Part shown: piece by piece, positions 48,452 to 60,100 of the stretch
How the letters are laid out: each line of letters starts with the position of its first letter
Numbering within the stretch: position 1 is the stretch's first letter
From: Nematopogon swammerdamellus
Taxonomy: Eukaryota; Arthropoda; Insecta; Lepidoptera; Adelidae
Reading direction: 5' to 3'
DNA: 64,000 nt
NCBI GenBank assembly: GCA_946902875.1
Contig: OX336339.1
Span: 986,397-1,050,396, forward strand
Notes under the pieces: model-generated
What the model was told of the DNA's origin: nothing
Databases searched by the model: none
The model's input: only the letters and a program-made list of their open reading frames with translations
Position numbers and translations under genes: made by a program

Positions 48452-48830
48452 ATGTCAGCCTCGGTAAGTGCGGTCGGTCGGCTGTTATTAAGCAACCCAG
48501 GGCGCGGTCAGTACTTGGATGGGTGACCGCTCGACCGTTGGAGGCTGACCGTGGTTCGGATTCCACGTTAAACTGTAGGTCCCTTCCCTTCTTACCTTAC
48601 TAGGTGGTAGGGTTTATCCCGCCCGGGTTGATACCCCGCACTGAACGAACGTCTCGGTCGAAATGGCTATGTAAATAGTTCGTGTTTTCCGTCCAGTTCA
48701 GCGTAGCCGACATGAAATGAAGGGAAGCACTGACATGACACCTAGTTCACCCGGTGTTATGGGCTGACATCACAGATGCTGTAGGTGATGTAGCCAACAA
48801 TGTCAGTTTTCATTAAACAAAGCAAAAAAA
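48452..48830 (+). mobile_element. SINE-A, near full length
   Basis: The head TCAGCCTCGGTAAGTGCGGT has lost part of the A box. The 5S-like GCGGTCAGTACTTGGATGGG, B box GGTTCGGATTCC, body and tail (GCTGTAGGTGATGTAGCCAA) are present. The A-rich end is decayed. Confidence 0.85.
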
Positions 48831-48837
48831 AAACACA

Positions 48838-48945
48838 TAACTACGCCTCTCCAATTTTCCTCCTCCTCCCGGCCTTCAGCGGTACGGAACCACTGCTCTC
48901 CGCCTACGTACTTGATGTCGTCGTCCCACCGGCAAGGTACCAAGT
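48838..48945 (-). pseudogene. LINE ORF2 C-terminal fragment (RTE-like)
   Basis: Reverse of the D-DIKYVGG-QWFRTAEGR motif region, about 36 codons, with small deletions. Third copy of the family at 19,765. Confidence 0.6.
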
Positions 48946-49640
48946 TTACAGAATATGACTTTTATCTCATAGACCCTAATATATATTTTTGGTAAAATGT
49001 AACATCAAGAGAAGTCCTTTAATATGTCGTCGCGTGTTGGTATATATAAAATTAAACAAGGTGTTTCATGATAGGCTTGAGAAACTTCAGGAATAGAAAG
49101 TACTCATTATTAGAAGAAAAAAATCCTTATCACTCAAATCGAAATTCCATATTTTTTTTTTCATACAAAAATTTAAAATTGTAATAAAAACTCGATGGAC
49201 AGTGAGTATGGGGAGATTGGGCAACAGTGCTGTCCAGGTCTAGTCTAGGTAGTGCAATGACCTAGTCTAGTCTCCTTTTTCTTTTCATGTCATTCAAATT
49301 TAAATGTTTGGAATTTATGCAGTTCAATTGTACTAGTTAAGCATGTAAGGTAGTCATTTTATTTATTTTTTAAAGGCGGACGTTAACCGTCCACCAAGTC
49401 TCAAAGAAATGATTTTCACTAAAAAGTACTATAAAATGACCGAATCTGGAAAAAGTTTTTGAGCGTTTCCTCTTCAAATATGGGCCCCTTTCGAAACCTG
49501 AAGTTACGAAACCCTATCAAGAAACAATCCCTATCCTGTATATGGTTAGAATTAAGTCTGAATGAAAAACACTCCATGGTCAAAACAAGTGATAGTACAG
49601 ATGTTTTAACTCACAAAGGCGGGCGAGCTATACTTTGGAA
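48946..49640. other. Intergenic, no gene seen
   Basis: An 87-codon frame at 49,459 runs into SINE-B and is not supported. No other feature is visible. Confidence 0.4.
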
Positions 49641-49644
49641 GAGG

Positions 49645-50160
49645 CTGGTGGCCGAGTTGTCTCGGCGTCGGCTTCTCGTGCGAGCGTTCCGAGGTTCGAT
49701 TCCAGTCGACATGTACCAATGAGTTTTTTTCTGACGAAAAAAATTTACGTGCATACCTACACCTGCTGCTTCACCGTTCGGAACCGGTATAAAACAGCAG
49801 GTCCCTTCCCTTGCTAGGTGGTAGGCTAAAATTGTAGCCGACTGGGTTGGTACCACAGTACTGGATGTAAGATGGCCGCATAGCAGCCATCTAGCAGAGC
49901 ACAGCAAGGCTGTGCTCTTCTCTAGTCCAGTATAGCCAGCCAGCAATTCAAAGGGAAGTCGGAGGGGCCAAAGCACAGCTCCGACCAGCCAATATCACCA
50001 CCGAGAAGGTAGGTGCCATACCGGAGACTTCTCTAGATTGCTGGCTATACTGGACTAGAGGAGAACAAAGCCGAGGCTGCTATGCGGCCATCTGACATCC
50101 AGTACGGTGGTACCAACCAGTCGGCTACAATTTGAGCCTACCACCTAGTAAGGGGCCTAG
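49645..50160. mobile_element. Two SINE-B copies in inverted orientation
   Basis: A forward copy runs 49,645-49,950 (GTGGCCGAGTTGTCTCGGCG, B box GGTTCGATTCC, body). A reversed 3' half runs 49,953-50,157 (GGCCAAAGCACAGCTCCGAC to ACCACCTAGTAAGGGG). They abut and can fold on each other over about 180 bp. Confidence 0.8.
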
Positions 50161-50512
50161 TAATGTATTATCGTTTTTACGATAGAAGAAACACAGAAAA
50201 ACTTTGAAAAATAAAAATCACGTATTATTGCACAACGGGGACCACCCTTAATTGTTTTACTTTTAGTTTTTGTTAGTATATCAAAGCGGCGATAGATCTT
50301 TATTAGAATGTAAAATGTTTTATATAATAATGTTAGGTTTGACTGTGATTTGGGCCTTATGATTCTTTTGACGAAAACATCACCGTTTTGTGATAGAAAT
50401 ATTTTTAATTAGCTGTAATGATAACACAATACTAACTGCCTGCACAATTCACTCTCTAGCTTTTGGGCTACCTATTTCTCTTTTTCATTTAGCGGTTGGT
50501 AACGGCTCTCTC
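50161..50512. other. Intergenic, no gene seen
   Basis: AT-rich sequence with no repeat or frame that I can support. Confidence 0.4.
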
Positions 50513-51272
50513 TAAGAGTGCACTATTAAAATTTTGTGTCATCTTTTTTTTTCGTGCAAGTGGCAACTCTGAAATTTGACAGCTGTCACCTATGATTGTT
50601 CCGATTATTAAAAATGGAGCGCCAGTCGAAAGAACATTATCGTTATCATTGTGAAAACCCATTAAAAAAAATTGGGAAAGTTACGATGAGACCGCTCGCA
50701 AACATCACGGCATTTTCGGTCGAGAAAATGCACCTAATACGATTGCCCTGAGCTGATCCAAATGTTCACATTGAACCAATTCAAAAATAGACTAGATAAA
50801 TATCTAATAAATAAAACATAATTCTCAGAGTGCTCAAGAACGATAATTAAATTTAAAAAAAAATTATCCAAAACAATGACAAAAACAACAAATTTTAACT
50901 GGATTTAGGCATATCAGCCAAGGCTGCCTGTCTAAAATAAATAAATATAATAAATAATTTGTCAACAATTCGAAGAGTGGTCAAAAAATTTGAAGAAACT
51001 GGGTCGATTATTTCTTCAAATGTTTTGAATTGTTGACAAATTAGGTGCACTTTCTCGACCGAAAATTCCGCGAAGTTTTAGAGCGGTCTCAGAGTTACTT
51101 TTCCCATTTTTGTAATGGGTTTTCACAATGATAATGCGTTCTTCTTTTGTGTAGCGCACCATTTTTCATAATCGGAACAATCATAGGTGACAGCTGTCAA
51201 ATTTCAGAGTTGCCACTTGCGTGAGAAAAAAAAATGCCACAAAATTTCAATAGTGCACTCTTATTGAAGACA
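50513..51272. mobile_element. Fold-back of mariner/Tc-like transposon 5' ends
   Basis: Arms of about 230 bp (50,513-50,745 and 51,040-51,272) share AGAGTGCACTATT, AGTGGCAACTCTGAAATTTG, ACAGCTGTCACCTATGATTG and the coding start that follows. Read on minus from 51,161, the right arm gives MVRYTKEERIIIVKTHYKNG then KSNSETALKLRGIFGRESAP. The inner part at 50,961 on plus continues LSTIRRVVKKFEETGSI. This is the N-terminal helix-turn-helix of a mariner/Tc-like transposase. The DDE core is missing. A LINE-type tail (GCCTGTCTAAAATAAATAAA) interrupts the left half at about 50,750-50,955. Confidence 0.75.
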
Positions 51273-51894
51273 TCCTTTACAATTTTTACATATTGATGTG
51301 TTGACTTTTGATCAGACGCGTGTACACAAATTTTGATAGTAAAAAATACTGCACACAGAAGAAAAATATAGTGAATGATATAATGTAATATTATGTGCAG
51401 AATCCAAACTGTACAAAATATAGACAAACGTCAGACGAGCTTCAATGTTTTATATAAAATAACATCAAACATTTTTCTATTGTGTTTTATTTCACTTAAG
51501 AATTCCAGTTTTACAGTTTTTAATACATAAGAAATTGTAAGTAGTTTTATCAGTTTAAACACTTCCGCCTCCGCAAATTAGATTAGAATGCACCGTGGCG
51601 TGCGATTCTTTTATCATTTGTGATGAATTTGATCTATCGGTGGCTGATTAGTCAGAGATCACTCCACTAGCGGCCCGGCGGCGGCGGCGCAGGTCTCTTC
51701 ATATCAATAATCTGCCGCTCCCCACTCCCCCCCCTCCGCTGCCCCTAGTGCGGTTAACTCCATACAATTTCATACAAAGAACATTGCGCTGCCGCCTGGG
51801 TTGCCAGATGCTCCAGAAAAAATATATGGCATTTTTTATCAAGGGTTTGATTTTTGAGTTATCTACAAGCTAGTTAAAAAAAATTTTTTTTTAT
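51273..51894. other. Intergenic, no gene seen
   Basis: It contains a GC-rich patch (CGGCCCGGCGGCGGCGGCGC, 51,669-51,690) and a C run near 51,725. It also has GGTTGCCAGATGCTCCAGAA at 51,799, resembling the edge of the element at 7930. Confidence 0.35.
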
Positions 51895-52278
51895 GAAAGT
51901 GTCGAGTTTCCATAAAAAAAATTTTTTTTTTGCTACATCACCTACATCGGCCCATAACACCATGGTGAACTAGGTGCCACGTCGGTGCTTCTCTTCGGTC
52001 GTGGCGGCTACACTGAACCGGGCGGAAAACACGAACTATTTACATAGATGTTTCGACCGACCTTTCATTCAGTATGGTGATACCAACATGGGCGGGTTAA
52101 ACCCTACCACCTAGTAGGGTTAAGAAGGGAAGGGACCTACAGTTTTACGTGGAATCCGAACCACGGTCAGCCTCCAACGGTTGAGAGGTCACCCATCCAA
52201 GTACTGACAGCGCCCAGGTGTGCTTATGATCACGACCGACAGTCGACCGGCCGCACCACTGAACTACCGAGGCTGACA
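51895..52278 (-). mobile_element. SINE-A, near full length
   Basis: Head at 52,278 inward (TCAGCCTCGGTAGTTCAGTG, 5S-like CTGTCAGTACTTGGATGGGT, GGTTCGGATTCC), body, then a tail with a gap near ACATCGGCCCATAAC and poly(A) near 51,916-51,931. Confidence 0.85.
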
Positions 52279-53041
52279 GTTATTAAAGTAAATTAATTAA
52301 CTGCAGACTATATCAGCCTTCAGTAATTTAGTCAGAGCAATCGCGCGACTAGCCGCACACTGAATAGCTAACCTGATTGGTTGAAATGATTAAAACTGAA
52401 CGTGCAATACTGAAGAATACAATGTAATATCTGACCAAAATAGAATATTTGCATTATATAAAAAACCGATCTTTAACTATTTTTTGGAGACCGGACACAC
52501 ATTTAAATAACCGTACTGTCGACCGGACATCCAGCGACCCCGGCTGCTGCTAGTGCGTGTCTAGAGAGAGAGAGATAGATAGATAGAGAGAGAGAGGATG
52601 AAGAACGGCCACTGATAAAGTTCCACATGATATTTATTATAATGTCTCGCATACAGATGCACAGAAGTAAGTAATATTCTCACTGCGTATTGTAAAACCT
52701 GTGAAAAACTTGCAATAAAAACCATAACTCACATTTTGCCGGGAAATTCTAAAAAATATATTAAACATTTGAATAGTCTATACATATGTAGAGTGTTGTT
52801 TCACCGGCCGACCGGCCGGGAAGAGAATGAGTTACGGCTCGAGTGGAGAGAATGGGTGGTGTCGCGCGGCCGGCGGCCCGCGACCCTCCCCTTACATACA
52901 ACTACGCTCGCTCCTTACTTTAATAACAATTTTAAATATATTCAATTAACTTACGACAACGTCCGTTACGCGTGCAGCGATAAAATTTGATCTGAAACCT
53001 ACTCAGCCGACCCAAGAGACAAACTGTGGGGACTAGATGTA
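52279..53041. other. Intergenic, no gene seen
   Basis: A GA/GATA microsatellite lies at about 52,562-52,598. A GC-rich stretch (GGCCGGCGGCCCGCGACC) is near 52,868. No gene is supported. Confidence 0.4.
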
Positions 53042-53047
53042 TTTATT
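53042..53047 (-). terminator. Candidate polyadenylation signal of the striatin gene
   Basis: AATAAA on the minus strand, 164 nt beyond the stop codon. Another lies further downstream near 52,632. Confidence 0.5.
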
Positions 53048-53210
53048 ATATCTGCGAATATCTGACGATATCGCACCACTACGGCGTGTCATAGATAGTT
53101 CGTATCCAAAGTAATTCATATATAATAGATATATATATATATATAATATAATTCATTAGTCTCGTCTATATATAGAGAAACGCCGAGCGCACTACACTCA
53201 CGGAGAGTTA

Positions 53211-54125
53211 CTACACGAACACCTTGGCGAGGCCGTCGGCGCCGGCGCTAGCGATGTACGGCCGCAGCGGGTGGAACGCCACGTCGAGGATGCTCTCGTC
53301 GAACTTCTTGCGGTGCGCGGTGATCTCCTGCACGCACGTCTTGGTGTCGAGGTTCCACAGCCGCACGGAGCAGTCGTGCGAGCCCGACAGCAGGAACAGC
53401 CCATTGGGGTCGAGCGCGAGGCCCGTCACCGCGTCGAGGTGCGCCACCATCGCGTGCGCGAGCCGCCCCGACACGTTGTCCCAGAAGCGGATGTGGCGGT
53501 CCTCGTGCGCCGTCACCGTGATCGGTAGCGTGGGGTGCGAGCGCACGCGCGACGCGGGGCTGTCGCAGGCCACGCGCAGCGTCGCCTGGCCCGTCTCAAG
53601 GTCGTACAGCACGAGCGTGCCCGCGCGGAACGCGGCCGCCGCGCGCGTGCCGGCGTCCGCGAAGTCCGCGCACGCCGGCGGCCCGTCGCCCTCCGAGCGG
53701 AGCGTGGCGAGGAGGGGGCGCGGCGCGCGCGGCGCCCACAGCCGCACGGTGCCGTCCGCCGAGGAGGACAGCAGGCGGCCGTGCGCCCACGCGAGCGACC
53801 ACACGGCGTCCGTGTGCTCCGAGAGGGTCGGGCCGAGGACGCCGGGGTCGTAGTCGTCGTAGGGGTCGGCGGTGGCCGGCGGGAGGTTCCACACGCGGAT
53901 TGTGGAGTCGACCCCGCCGGAGAAGCACTCCTCGGAGCGCGCGGCGCCCATGGCGAGGCAGAGGACGGGCGCGGTGTGCGCGCGGAACGTGTACAGGGGC
54001 TCCACGTCGAGCCCGGCGGACTTCTTGGCGGGCACGGTGCGCTGTAGGTTCCACAGCTTGAGCGTGTGGTCTTCAGATGCCGTCACCAGGGCCGCCTCCG
54101 TCGGATGGAAGGCGAGCGCACGCAC
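53211..54125 (-). CDS. Cka: Striatin last exon: WD40 propeller
   Basis: 915 nt, phase 0 after ATAATGTTGCAG. It begins VRALAFHPTEAALVTASEDH. Blades end in LKLWNL, IRVWNL, VRLWAP, IRFWDN, VRLWNL and AKVFV. The signature segment THPTLPITVTAHEDRHIRF-like (SHPTLPITVTAHEDRHIRFW) and GSHDCSVRLWNLDTKTCVQE are striatin-specific. The stop is TAG at 53,213-53,211. Antisense frames here are shadows. Confidence 0.97.
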   Translation of the reverse strand: MRALAFHPTEAALVTASEDHTLKLWNLQRTVPAKKSAGLDVEPLYTFRAHTAPVLCLAMGAARSEECFSGGVDSTIRVWNLPPATADPYDDYDPGVLGPTLSEHTDAVWSLAWAHGRLLSSSADGTVRLWAPRAPRPLLATLRSEGDGPPACADFADAGTRAAAAFRAGTLVLYDLETGQATLRVACDSPASRVRSHPTLPITVTAHEDRHIRFWDNVSGRLAHAMVAHLDAVTGLALDPNGLFLLSGSHDCSVRLWNLDTKTCVQEITAHRKKFDESILDVAFHPLRPYIASAGADGLAKVFV

Positions 54126-57100
54126 CTGCAACATTATTGTTTATTGTTTATTTATCCTCTCTTGGCAGTACACTGCACTTACTACACTTAATTCAAACCC
54201 AAGGAAATAATATTTTTCTAAACGAGTAGTAGAATCCTAGAATCAATTACCTCAAGCAGTGACAAGTGCTATCTCAGTGAATGGTTTAAAAACCAGTTGA
54301 ACAAACACTTCATAATAATAAAAAAGTAAACAAAAATTATAACATTGAATACTAGTAAGTGAAAAACAATTTATTGATTTAACTTTCGGAGGACATTATA
54401 AGTGTAAACAACGTAAACCAATTTAAAAACTGTTAAAAAACACTCATCTGAATAAAGATAAAAAAGTAACTAAGTTGAAGTTGAGTAAAAAACTGAAACT
54501 ATGAACTTGATATACATCAGCCCAGATTGCCTGTCTAAAATAAAATAAAATCAATAAATAAATAAAATAAACAAAACAACAATAATAAAAAAATCTAAGT
54601 AAAAATCGAGCGCATTCAACATACAAAGTACACGCATCAAGCTGAAAAGTACAAGCATGAAAGCTGCCGGTATCAGCTATAATATCTATCCATTTTATAG
54701 TCACTTTTGGTCGATATCGGCCGCTCCAGAGTAGACGGGTTAAAATAGAATGTTACTACATTCAGACAATTTAGACATATCTGACATTTAGACATTTTGA
54801 CATTTTCAGACAACTTAGACATTTTAGACAATTTTATGTATGACTGATGATGATGAATTTTTAATTTTAATTAATTTAATTTGTATTTGTTTTAATTTTT
54901 TTATATTGATTGTTTACTGTATTTGAATTTGTTGTGTGGACAAGTGCCTGAATAAACGATTTGATTTGACTTTGATTTGATTTGATATAATAATAATAAT
55001 AAAAACAGAAATGGTTAATGTTGAAGCGACGACGCTCACCCCGTCAAAGTGCGAGCGCAGCGTGTACTTGGCGTTCCACGTCTTGCGGAAGGAGTCCTTG
55101 CCGGCGGCGCCGCCGTCGTAGCTCTCCGGCTCGTTGCTCACCGTCAGCTGCGCGAGCTCGCCCAGCGCCAGCGGCTCCTCCTCGCCGCCGGGGCCGTCCG
55201 CGCCACCCGCGCCGCGCGCCTCCCGCGCTCCGCCCAACTTCACTGTACAACCATTCAATACTTAACTAAAATGGCAGACGCATAGAACCCGCCCCAAGGA
55301 AGCAGTTCCTGACGCACCGGATCGTAAGATTCAGATTCAGATATTTATTTCGCCATAAAGAACACACAACAATAACAATATTTTATTGAGACATATGCAT
55401 ATTCAGTATGGTGCGTCATCATTTTTTTTTTGTCATGTCCCGTTCAGTAGTGCAATCTATAAGGAAGAACCGGGTAAGAAACCTTACGGAGCTTTTTTTA
55501 AATACAACTTACATACTAAGTTTTTATTGTGTTAATTATAACATACTATATCTAAGCAAAAAATTAAAAATATTAAGTCAAGACCCAGAAGAAGATAAAA
55601 ATATTACCCATTAAAAAGATAATAAAACACAAAACAAAGAACATAGGCTTCAATCAAGTTATTAATAAATAAGGGCCTTGAACAAATTATCTGAAGACAC
55701 CGTAAGCGCCCCCTCAATTAATTCTTTAAAAAATCAATTAGACAAAACAAACAAAAATACTTAAAAACAATACAAGTGCACTCATAAATTCAAAAACAGA
55801 ATACACGCACCAGCTGTCAGCTGTCAATGTTTAAAATAAATATAAATAAAATTTTATTTTCAAATAATTTAATCTGAAAATTAAACATTCATTAAAAATG
55901 TTTCCATCTACGTCAAAAATGCTGACAAACTAAAAAGCCAGACAAAGCACGGACGGAAGGCCGAAAGTTCGGATGTGTCCGAACAAATCTGTTACGGATG
56001 GCAACACTACGCCCCTCTACCCAGGTGTGATGGCGCGACATCATGATATAGCAGTATTTTAGCTATGGTGGGTAGTGAAGTATTTTAGCTCTGGAGCAGG
56101 GTTGTTGCGAACATCAGCATCAGTATCAGCATCCGCGAAACTTCAGCATCATTTTCAGCATCAGCGTCGCATCAGCATCCGCATTGATCGATGCTGATTA
56201 TTAATGCTGATGTTCGAGTCGTGACATGAGCGCGGAGGGGCGGAGCTGATAGTTCCAATACTAATAATTTAATTGCTAATATAATTTACAAACCTTCTCG
56301 GAACAGACTCAAAGCCGGAAAAGCAGCACATACAGTTCCAAATAGTTCCAAAGTTCCATCCAATACTAATTATAATTTAATTGCTAAGATAATTACTAAA
56401 CTGGTGCTGATATAAGATTGATTCTTTTTTTTTATTAAGTGTCACAAAATTATTAAATCACAATCTTTTATTTCAATACCAACCAAAACTTTGGATATAA
56501 ATTCATCATATTCATATAGTTCAGTATTTTTCCCTTTTTTTAAAGAAATTAATTAAAATCAGCATCAGCATCAGCAGTGAAAAAAATGGAGTCTTTATAT
56601 TATTAAATAGGTATACTTATGCAAGTATGGCTCTAAGTCTTTATAAAGTCTAAGTAGGTATTGATTTGTAGTTTATTTTTATCAATGTTCATGTATGTAT
56701 ATCATATTATAGTGTTATTTTAGGCGTCCAAGTTGTCTTTGATGTTAGGGTCCCCTCGCAAAATGTGAAAAAGGGACCCTTATGTTTTTTCATTAATTTA
56801 TGAACATGTTATTAATAGTTAAGTGTTTTTTTCTGTAAATACCTACCCACATAAATGTTTCAATAAATAGGGTGGTTGACAGGCAGAGATTGCCTTAGGC
56901 AATAAGTCCTCCATTTGTTGTATCATTGATATAAAACAATAAAGTATCAATACTAATAATAAATCTGTAAGGAATAGTCACGGAGTAAGTTACTTTGTTT
57001 TATGAGATACTGCGTTTGTAGACTCTGTGTACTTATGATAATAAAACTAAATTGACGATTTTTAAAAATATTTTCTGTATGTATGTATGTATGTTCCTCC

Positions 57101-60100
57101 ATAACACTTAAATCAATCATCCGAATTCGATGAAACTTAGTACAAGCACATTTAGCTATACGCGACACAGGATAGGCTAAATAAAATTCAGTTCCGGTTA
57201 CGCCTAGATGTGGCTTTCATACAAACCGAATTGTTGCGCGCGCCGAAATAAAGGTACGGTATAGCGGGCTTACTTTCTTTCTTCTTTTTAAATACGAATT
57301 TAACGCGAGCGAGGCCGCGGGCGAAAGCTAGTATTATAAATATATAAATATATATATATAAATAAATAGCGACGCACAAGTTGGGAGTTGGGAGATAAGA
57401 CAATGTAAGGACAAAAAGCAGTAGACTCACCGACGGGATAGTCGTCGCCCTGGCCTCCCTTCTCGGCCTCGCTCTCCGTCAGCATGTTCAGCTCGTGCAA
57501 CACCTCCTCCGCCTCGTGGTCCACCTCCTCGCCTGCAAACCGACCGTCCGTCCCGTTCACGCTCACACACCGCGTCGTCGCCACACTCTCTATATCAGCG
57601 GCTCACAATCATATTTTAAATGGCGTTCAGCCGTTTTGTAGTTACGAAGTGATAAAGAAACTCAACCATTCACTCGCACACACATCAAACTGTAAAAACT
57701 GAACAGGACCAATTTAAGCGTAGTGTACTGCCATATGAATGATGAATAAAGAATAAAGAAAATTCTTTGCCTTTTTTTATATAATCCGATATGGGTGGCT
57801 AAGTCGGTGGGGCCAAAGCGCATGCTCCGACCAGCCAATATCACCTCCGAGAAGGTAGGTGCCATACCGGAGATTTTCTTGGATTGCTGGCTATACTGGA
57901 CTAGAGGAGAACACAACCGAGGCTGCTATTCGGCCATCTTACATCCAGTACGGTGGTACCAACCCAGTCGGCTACAATTTGAGCCTACCACCTAGTAAGG
58001 GGCAAGGGAAGGGACCTACAGTTTTACACCGGTTCCGAACTGTGAAGCAGCAGGTGTAGGTATGCACATTAATTTTTTCGTCACAGAAAACTCATTGGTA
58101 CACGCCGACCGGACTCGAACCGAGGACCTCTCGCATGAGAAGCCGATGCCCATACCACTCGGCCACCCGCCGCTTTTCACACATCAGAGGTTCACAATTA
58201 TATTTTAAACGGCGTTCAGCCGTTTTGTAGTTACGTGGGCAAGGGCAAGCTGGCCTCAAAAAAGCTGGGCGTACTCAATAAGGTTCGACGGTACTTCACA
58301 CCGGGAAAAAGGCTGCTTCTGTATAAATTGCAGATTAGGTACTGCTCGCACCTGTGGGATGGCTCAGCCAAATACCAGCTTGCGCCTCTGGACTCGATCC
58401 AGCGTTACTGGACTTGCGCCTCTGGACTCGAGCCGTGCGACTAGTGAATGACCCCGATGTGTCCCGCGATCTAGAACCGCTGCAACACCGTAGGGATGTC
58501 GGCTCCCTAAGTGTGTTCTATCGCTATAGTGCTCGGAGGAGCTGTTTAACCCTTTACTGGGAACATCGGTCTTACAGACCGCTATGGTTTCTTAGAAATG
58601 CTGCCAAACCGTCACCCTTCTCCTCAGCGACCCACCGCTCCCAGTAGTCTCCTATTAGTTCCCGCTGTGTCGGCGCAAGCGGCGATCGTGGCTGTAGGAG
58701 CGTCCGTTTCGTTGTTTTGACGCCATTTTCAAAACTCGTAATTATTAGTACCGGTCTCACAGACCGGTGTTCCCCGGAACGTGGTTTTTTTGGCGGTCTC
58801 AGAGACCGGTGTTCCCGACATTGTCGTTTTTTTGGCAGTCCCAGTGACCGGTGTTCCCGATAACGTAAGTATTTTTATAGTTTGATACACTGTTTTGTGC
58901 GCTTTTTCCAAATAATGGGCAATATTTTTGTTACTAAATATATATCATATTGATGAAATGTTGATTGTGAATATTTTCATGTTACTGAAAATGGAGGACT
59001 AGACGGCGGAGCGCCGAATTATGGACATGTTTCATCGATCGCAAACACCACCTTCAGATGATGAAGATAACGACGATTATGTAGATGATCCCGATTATGT
59101 ACCAGTCCCTGACCACGATGATAATGACTCACTGTCGGACATGGATATGGAGAACCTGCTGGACCTTGAAGATGCCAATGCCATGGCGTACGTCGAGGAC
59201 AAAGTCGAACGGCGTTGTTGTTGTAAAATATGTGTTAGATTGCCGACGATAACTTACGAGAAGGAAGTGTTAAAATAAAATATTGTGAGTGAGAACAGTG
59301 TTTTATTATCAATAATTTAAAATAGCGGTCTCACAGACCGATGTTCCCTATTACGTAGTTTAAAATTATGTTCCCAGTAAAGGGTTAACGAGATTCCGCC
59401 GTCCCCTTTCCACCTCCGTACAACGCGCACTGGGCAGGGATTGCATCCCTATACGCTGGACTTACCACGGATGCGTACCAATCAGTTCTGCAGATCCTTC
59501 CTCCACAGAACCGGTAAACTCTGGAATGCTCTCCCTGCCACATATTCCCCCCAAGTATAGTCTCGGGTCCTTCAAGAGAGGCGTGAATGGGCACCTGTCA
59601 GGCCGGCATGGCATTCGCAGCCCCCGCATGCGTCCGAATGTCCATGGGCTTCGTTAGACACCTTATGGGTGACTCGGCGCCACATGTCGCGCTTATTATA
59701 AATTTTTTTTTATAAATAAATAAAGAAACTCAACATTCACTCGCACATACATCAAATTGTAAAAACTAAACAGAGCAAATTCAAGCGTAGTGTACTACCA
59801 TACGAATGATGAATATTCTTATATATATATATAAACAATATTCTTCGTCTTCGCAGTCGGGTAAAAAATAAAAAATGCTGTCAGCAAAGTTGCTGACATA
59901 AACCGGTTCCGGAGGAACACTCACCCTGTTTCATGGGGATCGCGTTGGGCTGCTTGGCGTCCAGGTCGTCGATCTCGTCCATGTCCATCTCCTGGTTGGC
60001 GAGGAACTCGAAGTTGGCGAACACGGCGGCCGTGTCCTGAGCCGACATGCCCTCCTCGCTCCAGCCGCCCCCCAGCCCGCCGGCGCCCATCTTCCGGCCG

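Larger units (their letters stand above)
55243..57430 (-). other. Striatin intron: retroelement tails and simple repeats
   Basis: AAATAAATATCTGAATCTGA (minus, 55,330-55,350) is a LINE-type tail. 56,113-56,215 is a degenerate (CAGCAT)n region. GGCAGAGATTGCCTTAGGCA then ATAAGTCC with AATAAAGTA (56,882-56,946) is another tail, directly followed by Hel-A. A (TA)n stretch lies at 57,340-57,362. Confidence 0.45.
58233..59722 (+). mobile_element. LINE 3' end, split by piggyBac
   Basis: LASKKLGVLNKVRRYFTPGK, LLLYKLQIRYCSHLWDGSAK and LAPLDSIQR, then VRLVNDPDVSRDLEPLQHRR and SLSVFYRYSARR, match the family at 1-890. After the piggyBac copy the ORF continues with TRFRRPLSTSVQRALGRD and SLGSFKRGVNGHLSGRHGIR. 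A short internal duplication (CTGGACTTGCGCCTCTGGAC) near 58,408-58,428 breaks the frame. It ends in an A-rich tail near 59,700-59,722. Confidence 0.8.

Noticed and set aside
49459..49722. 87-codon frame before SINE-B
   Set aside because: Its second half is SINE sequence and the first half has no motif.
53224..54210. Plus-strand frames of 112-209 codons over the WD40 exon
   Set aside because: They are antisense shadows of the GC-rich striatin exon, whose minus-strand protein is conserved.
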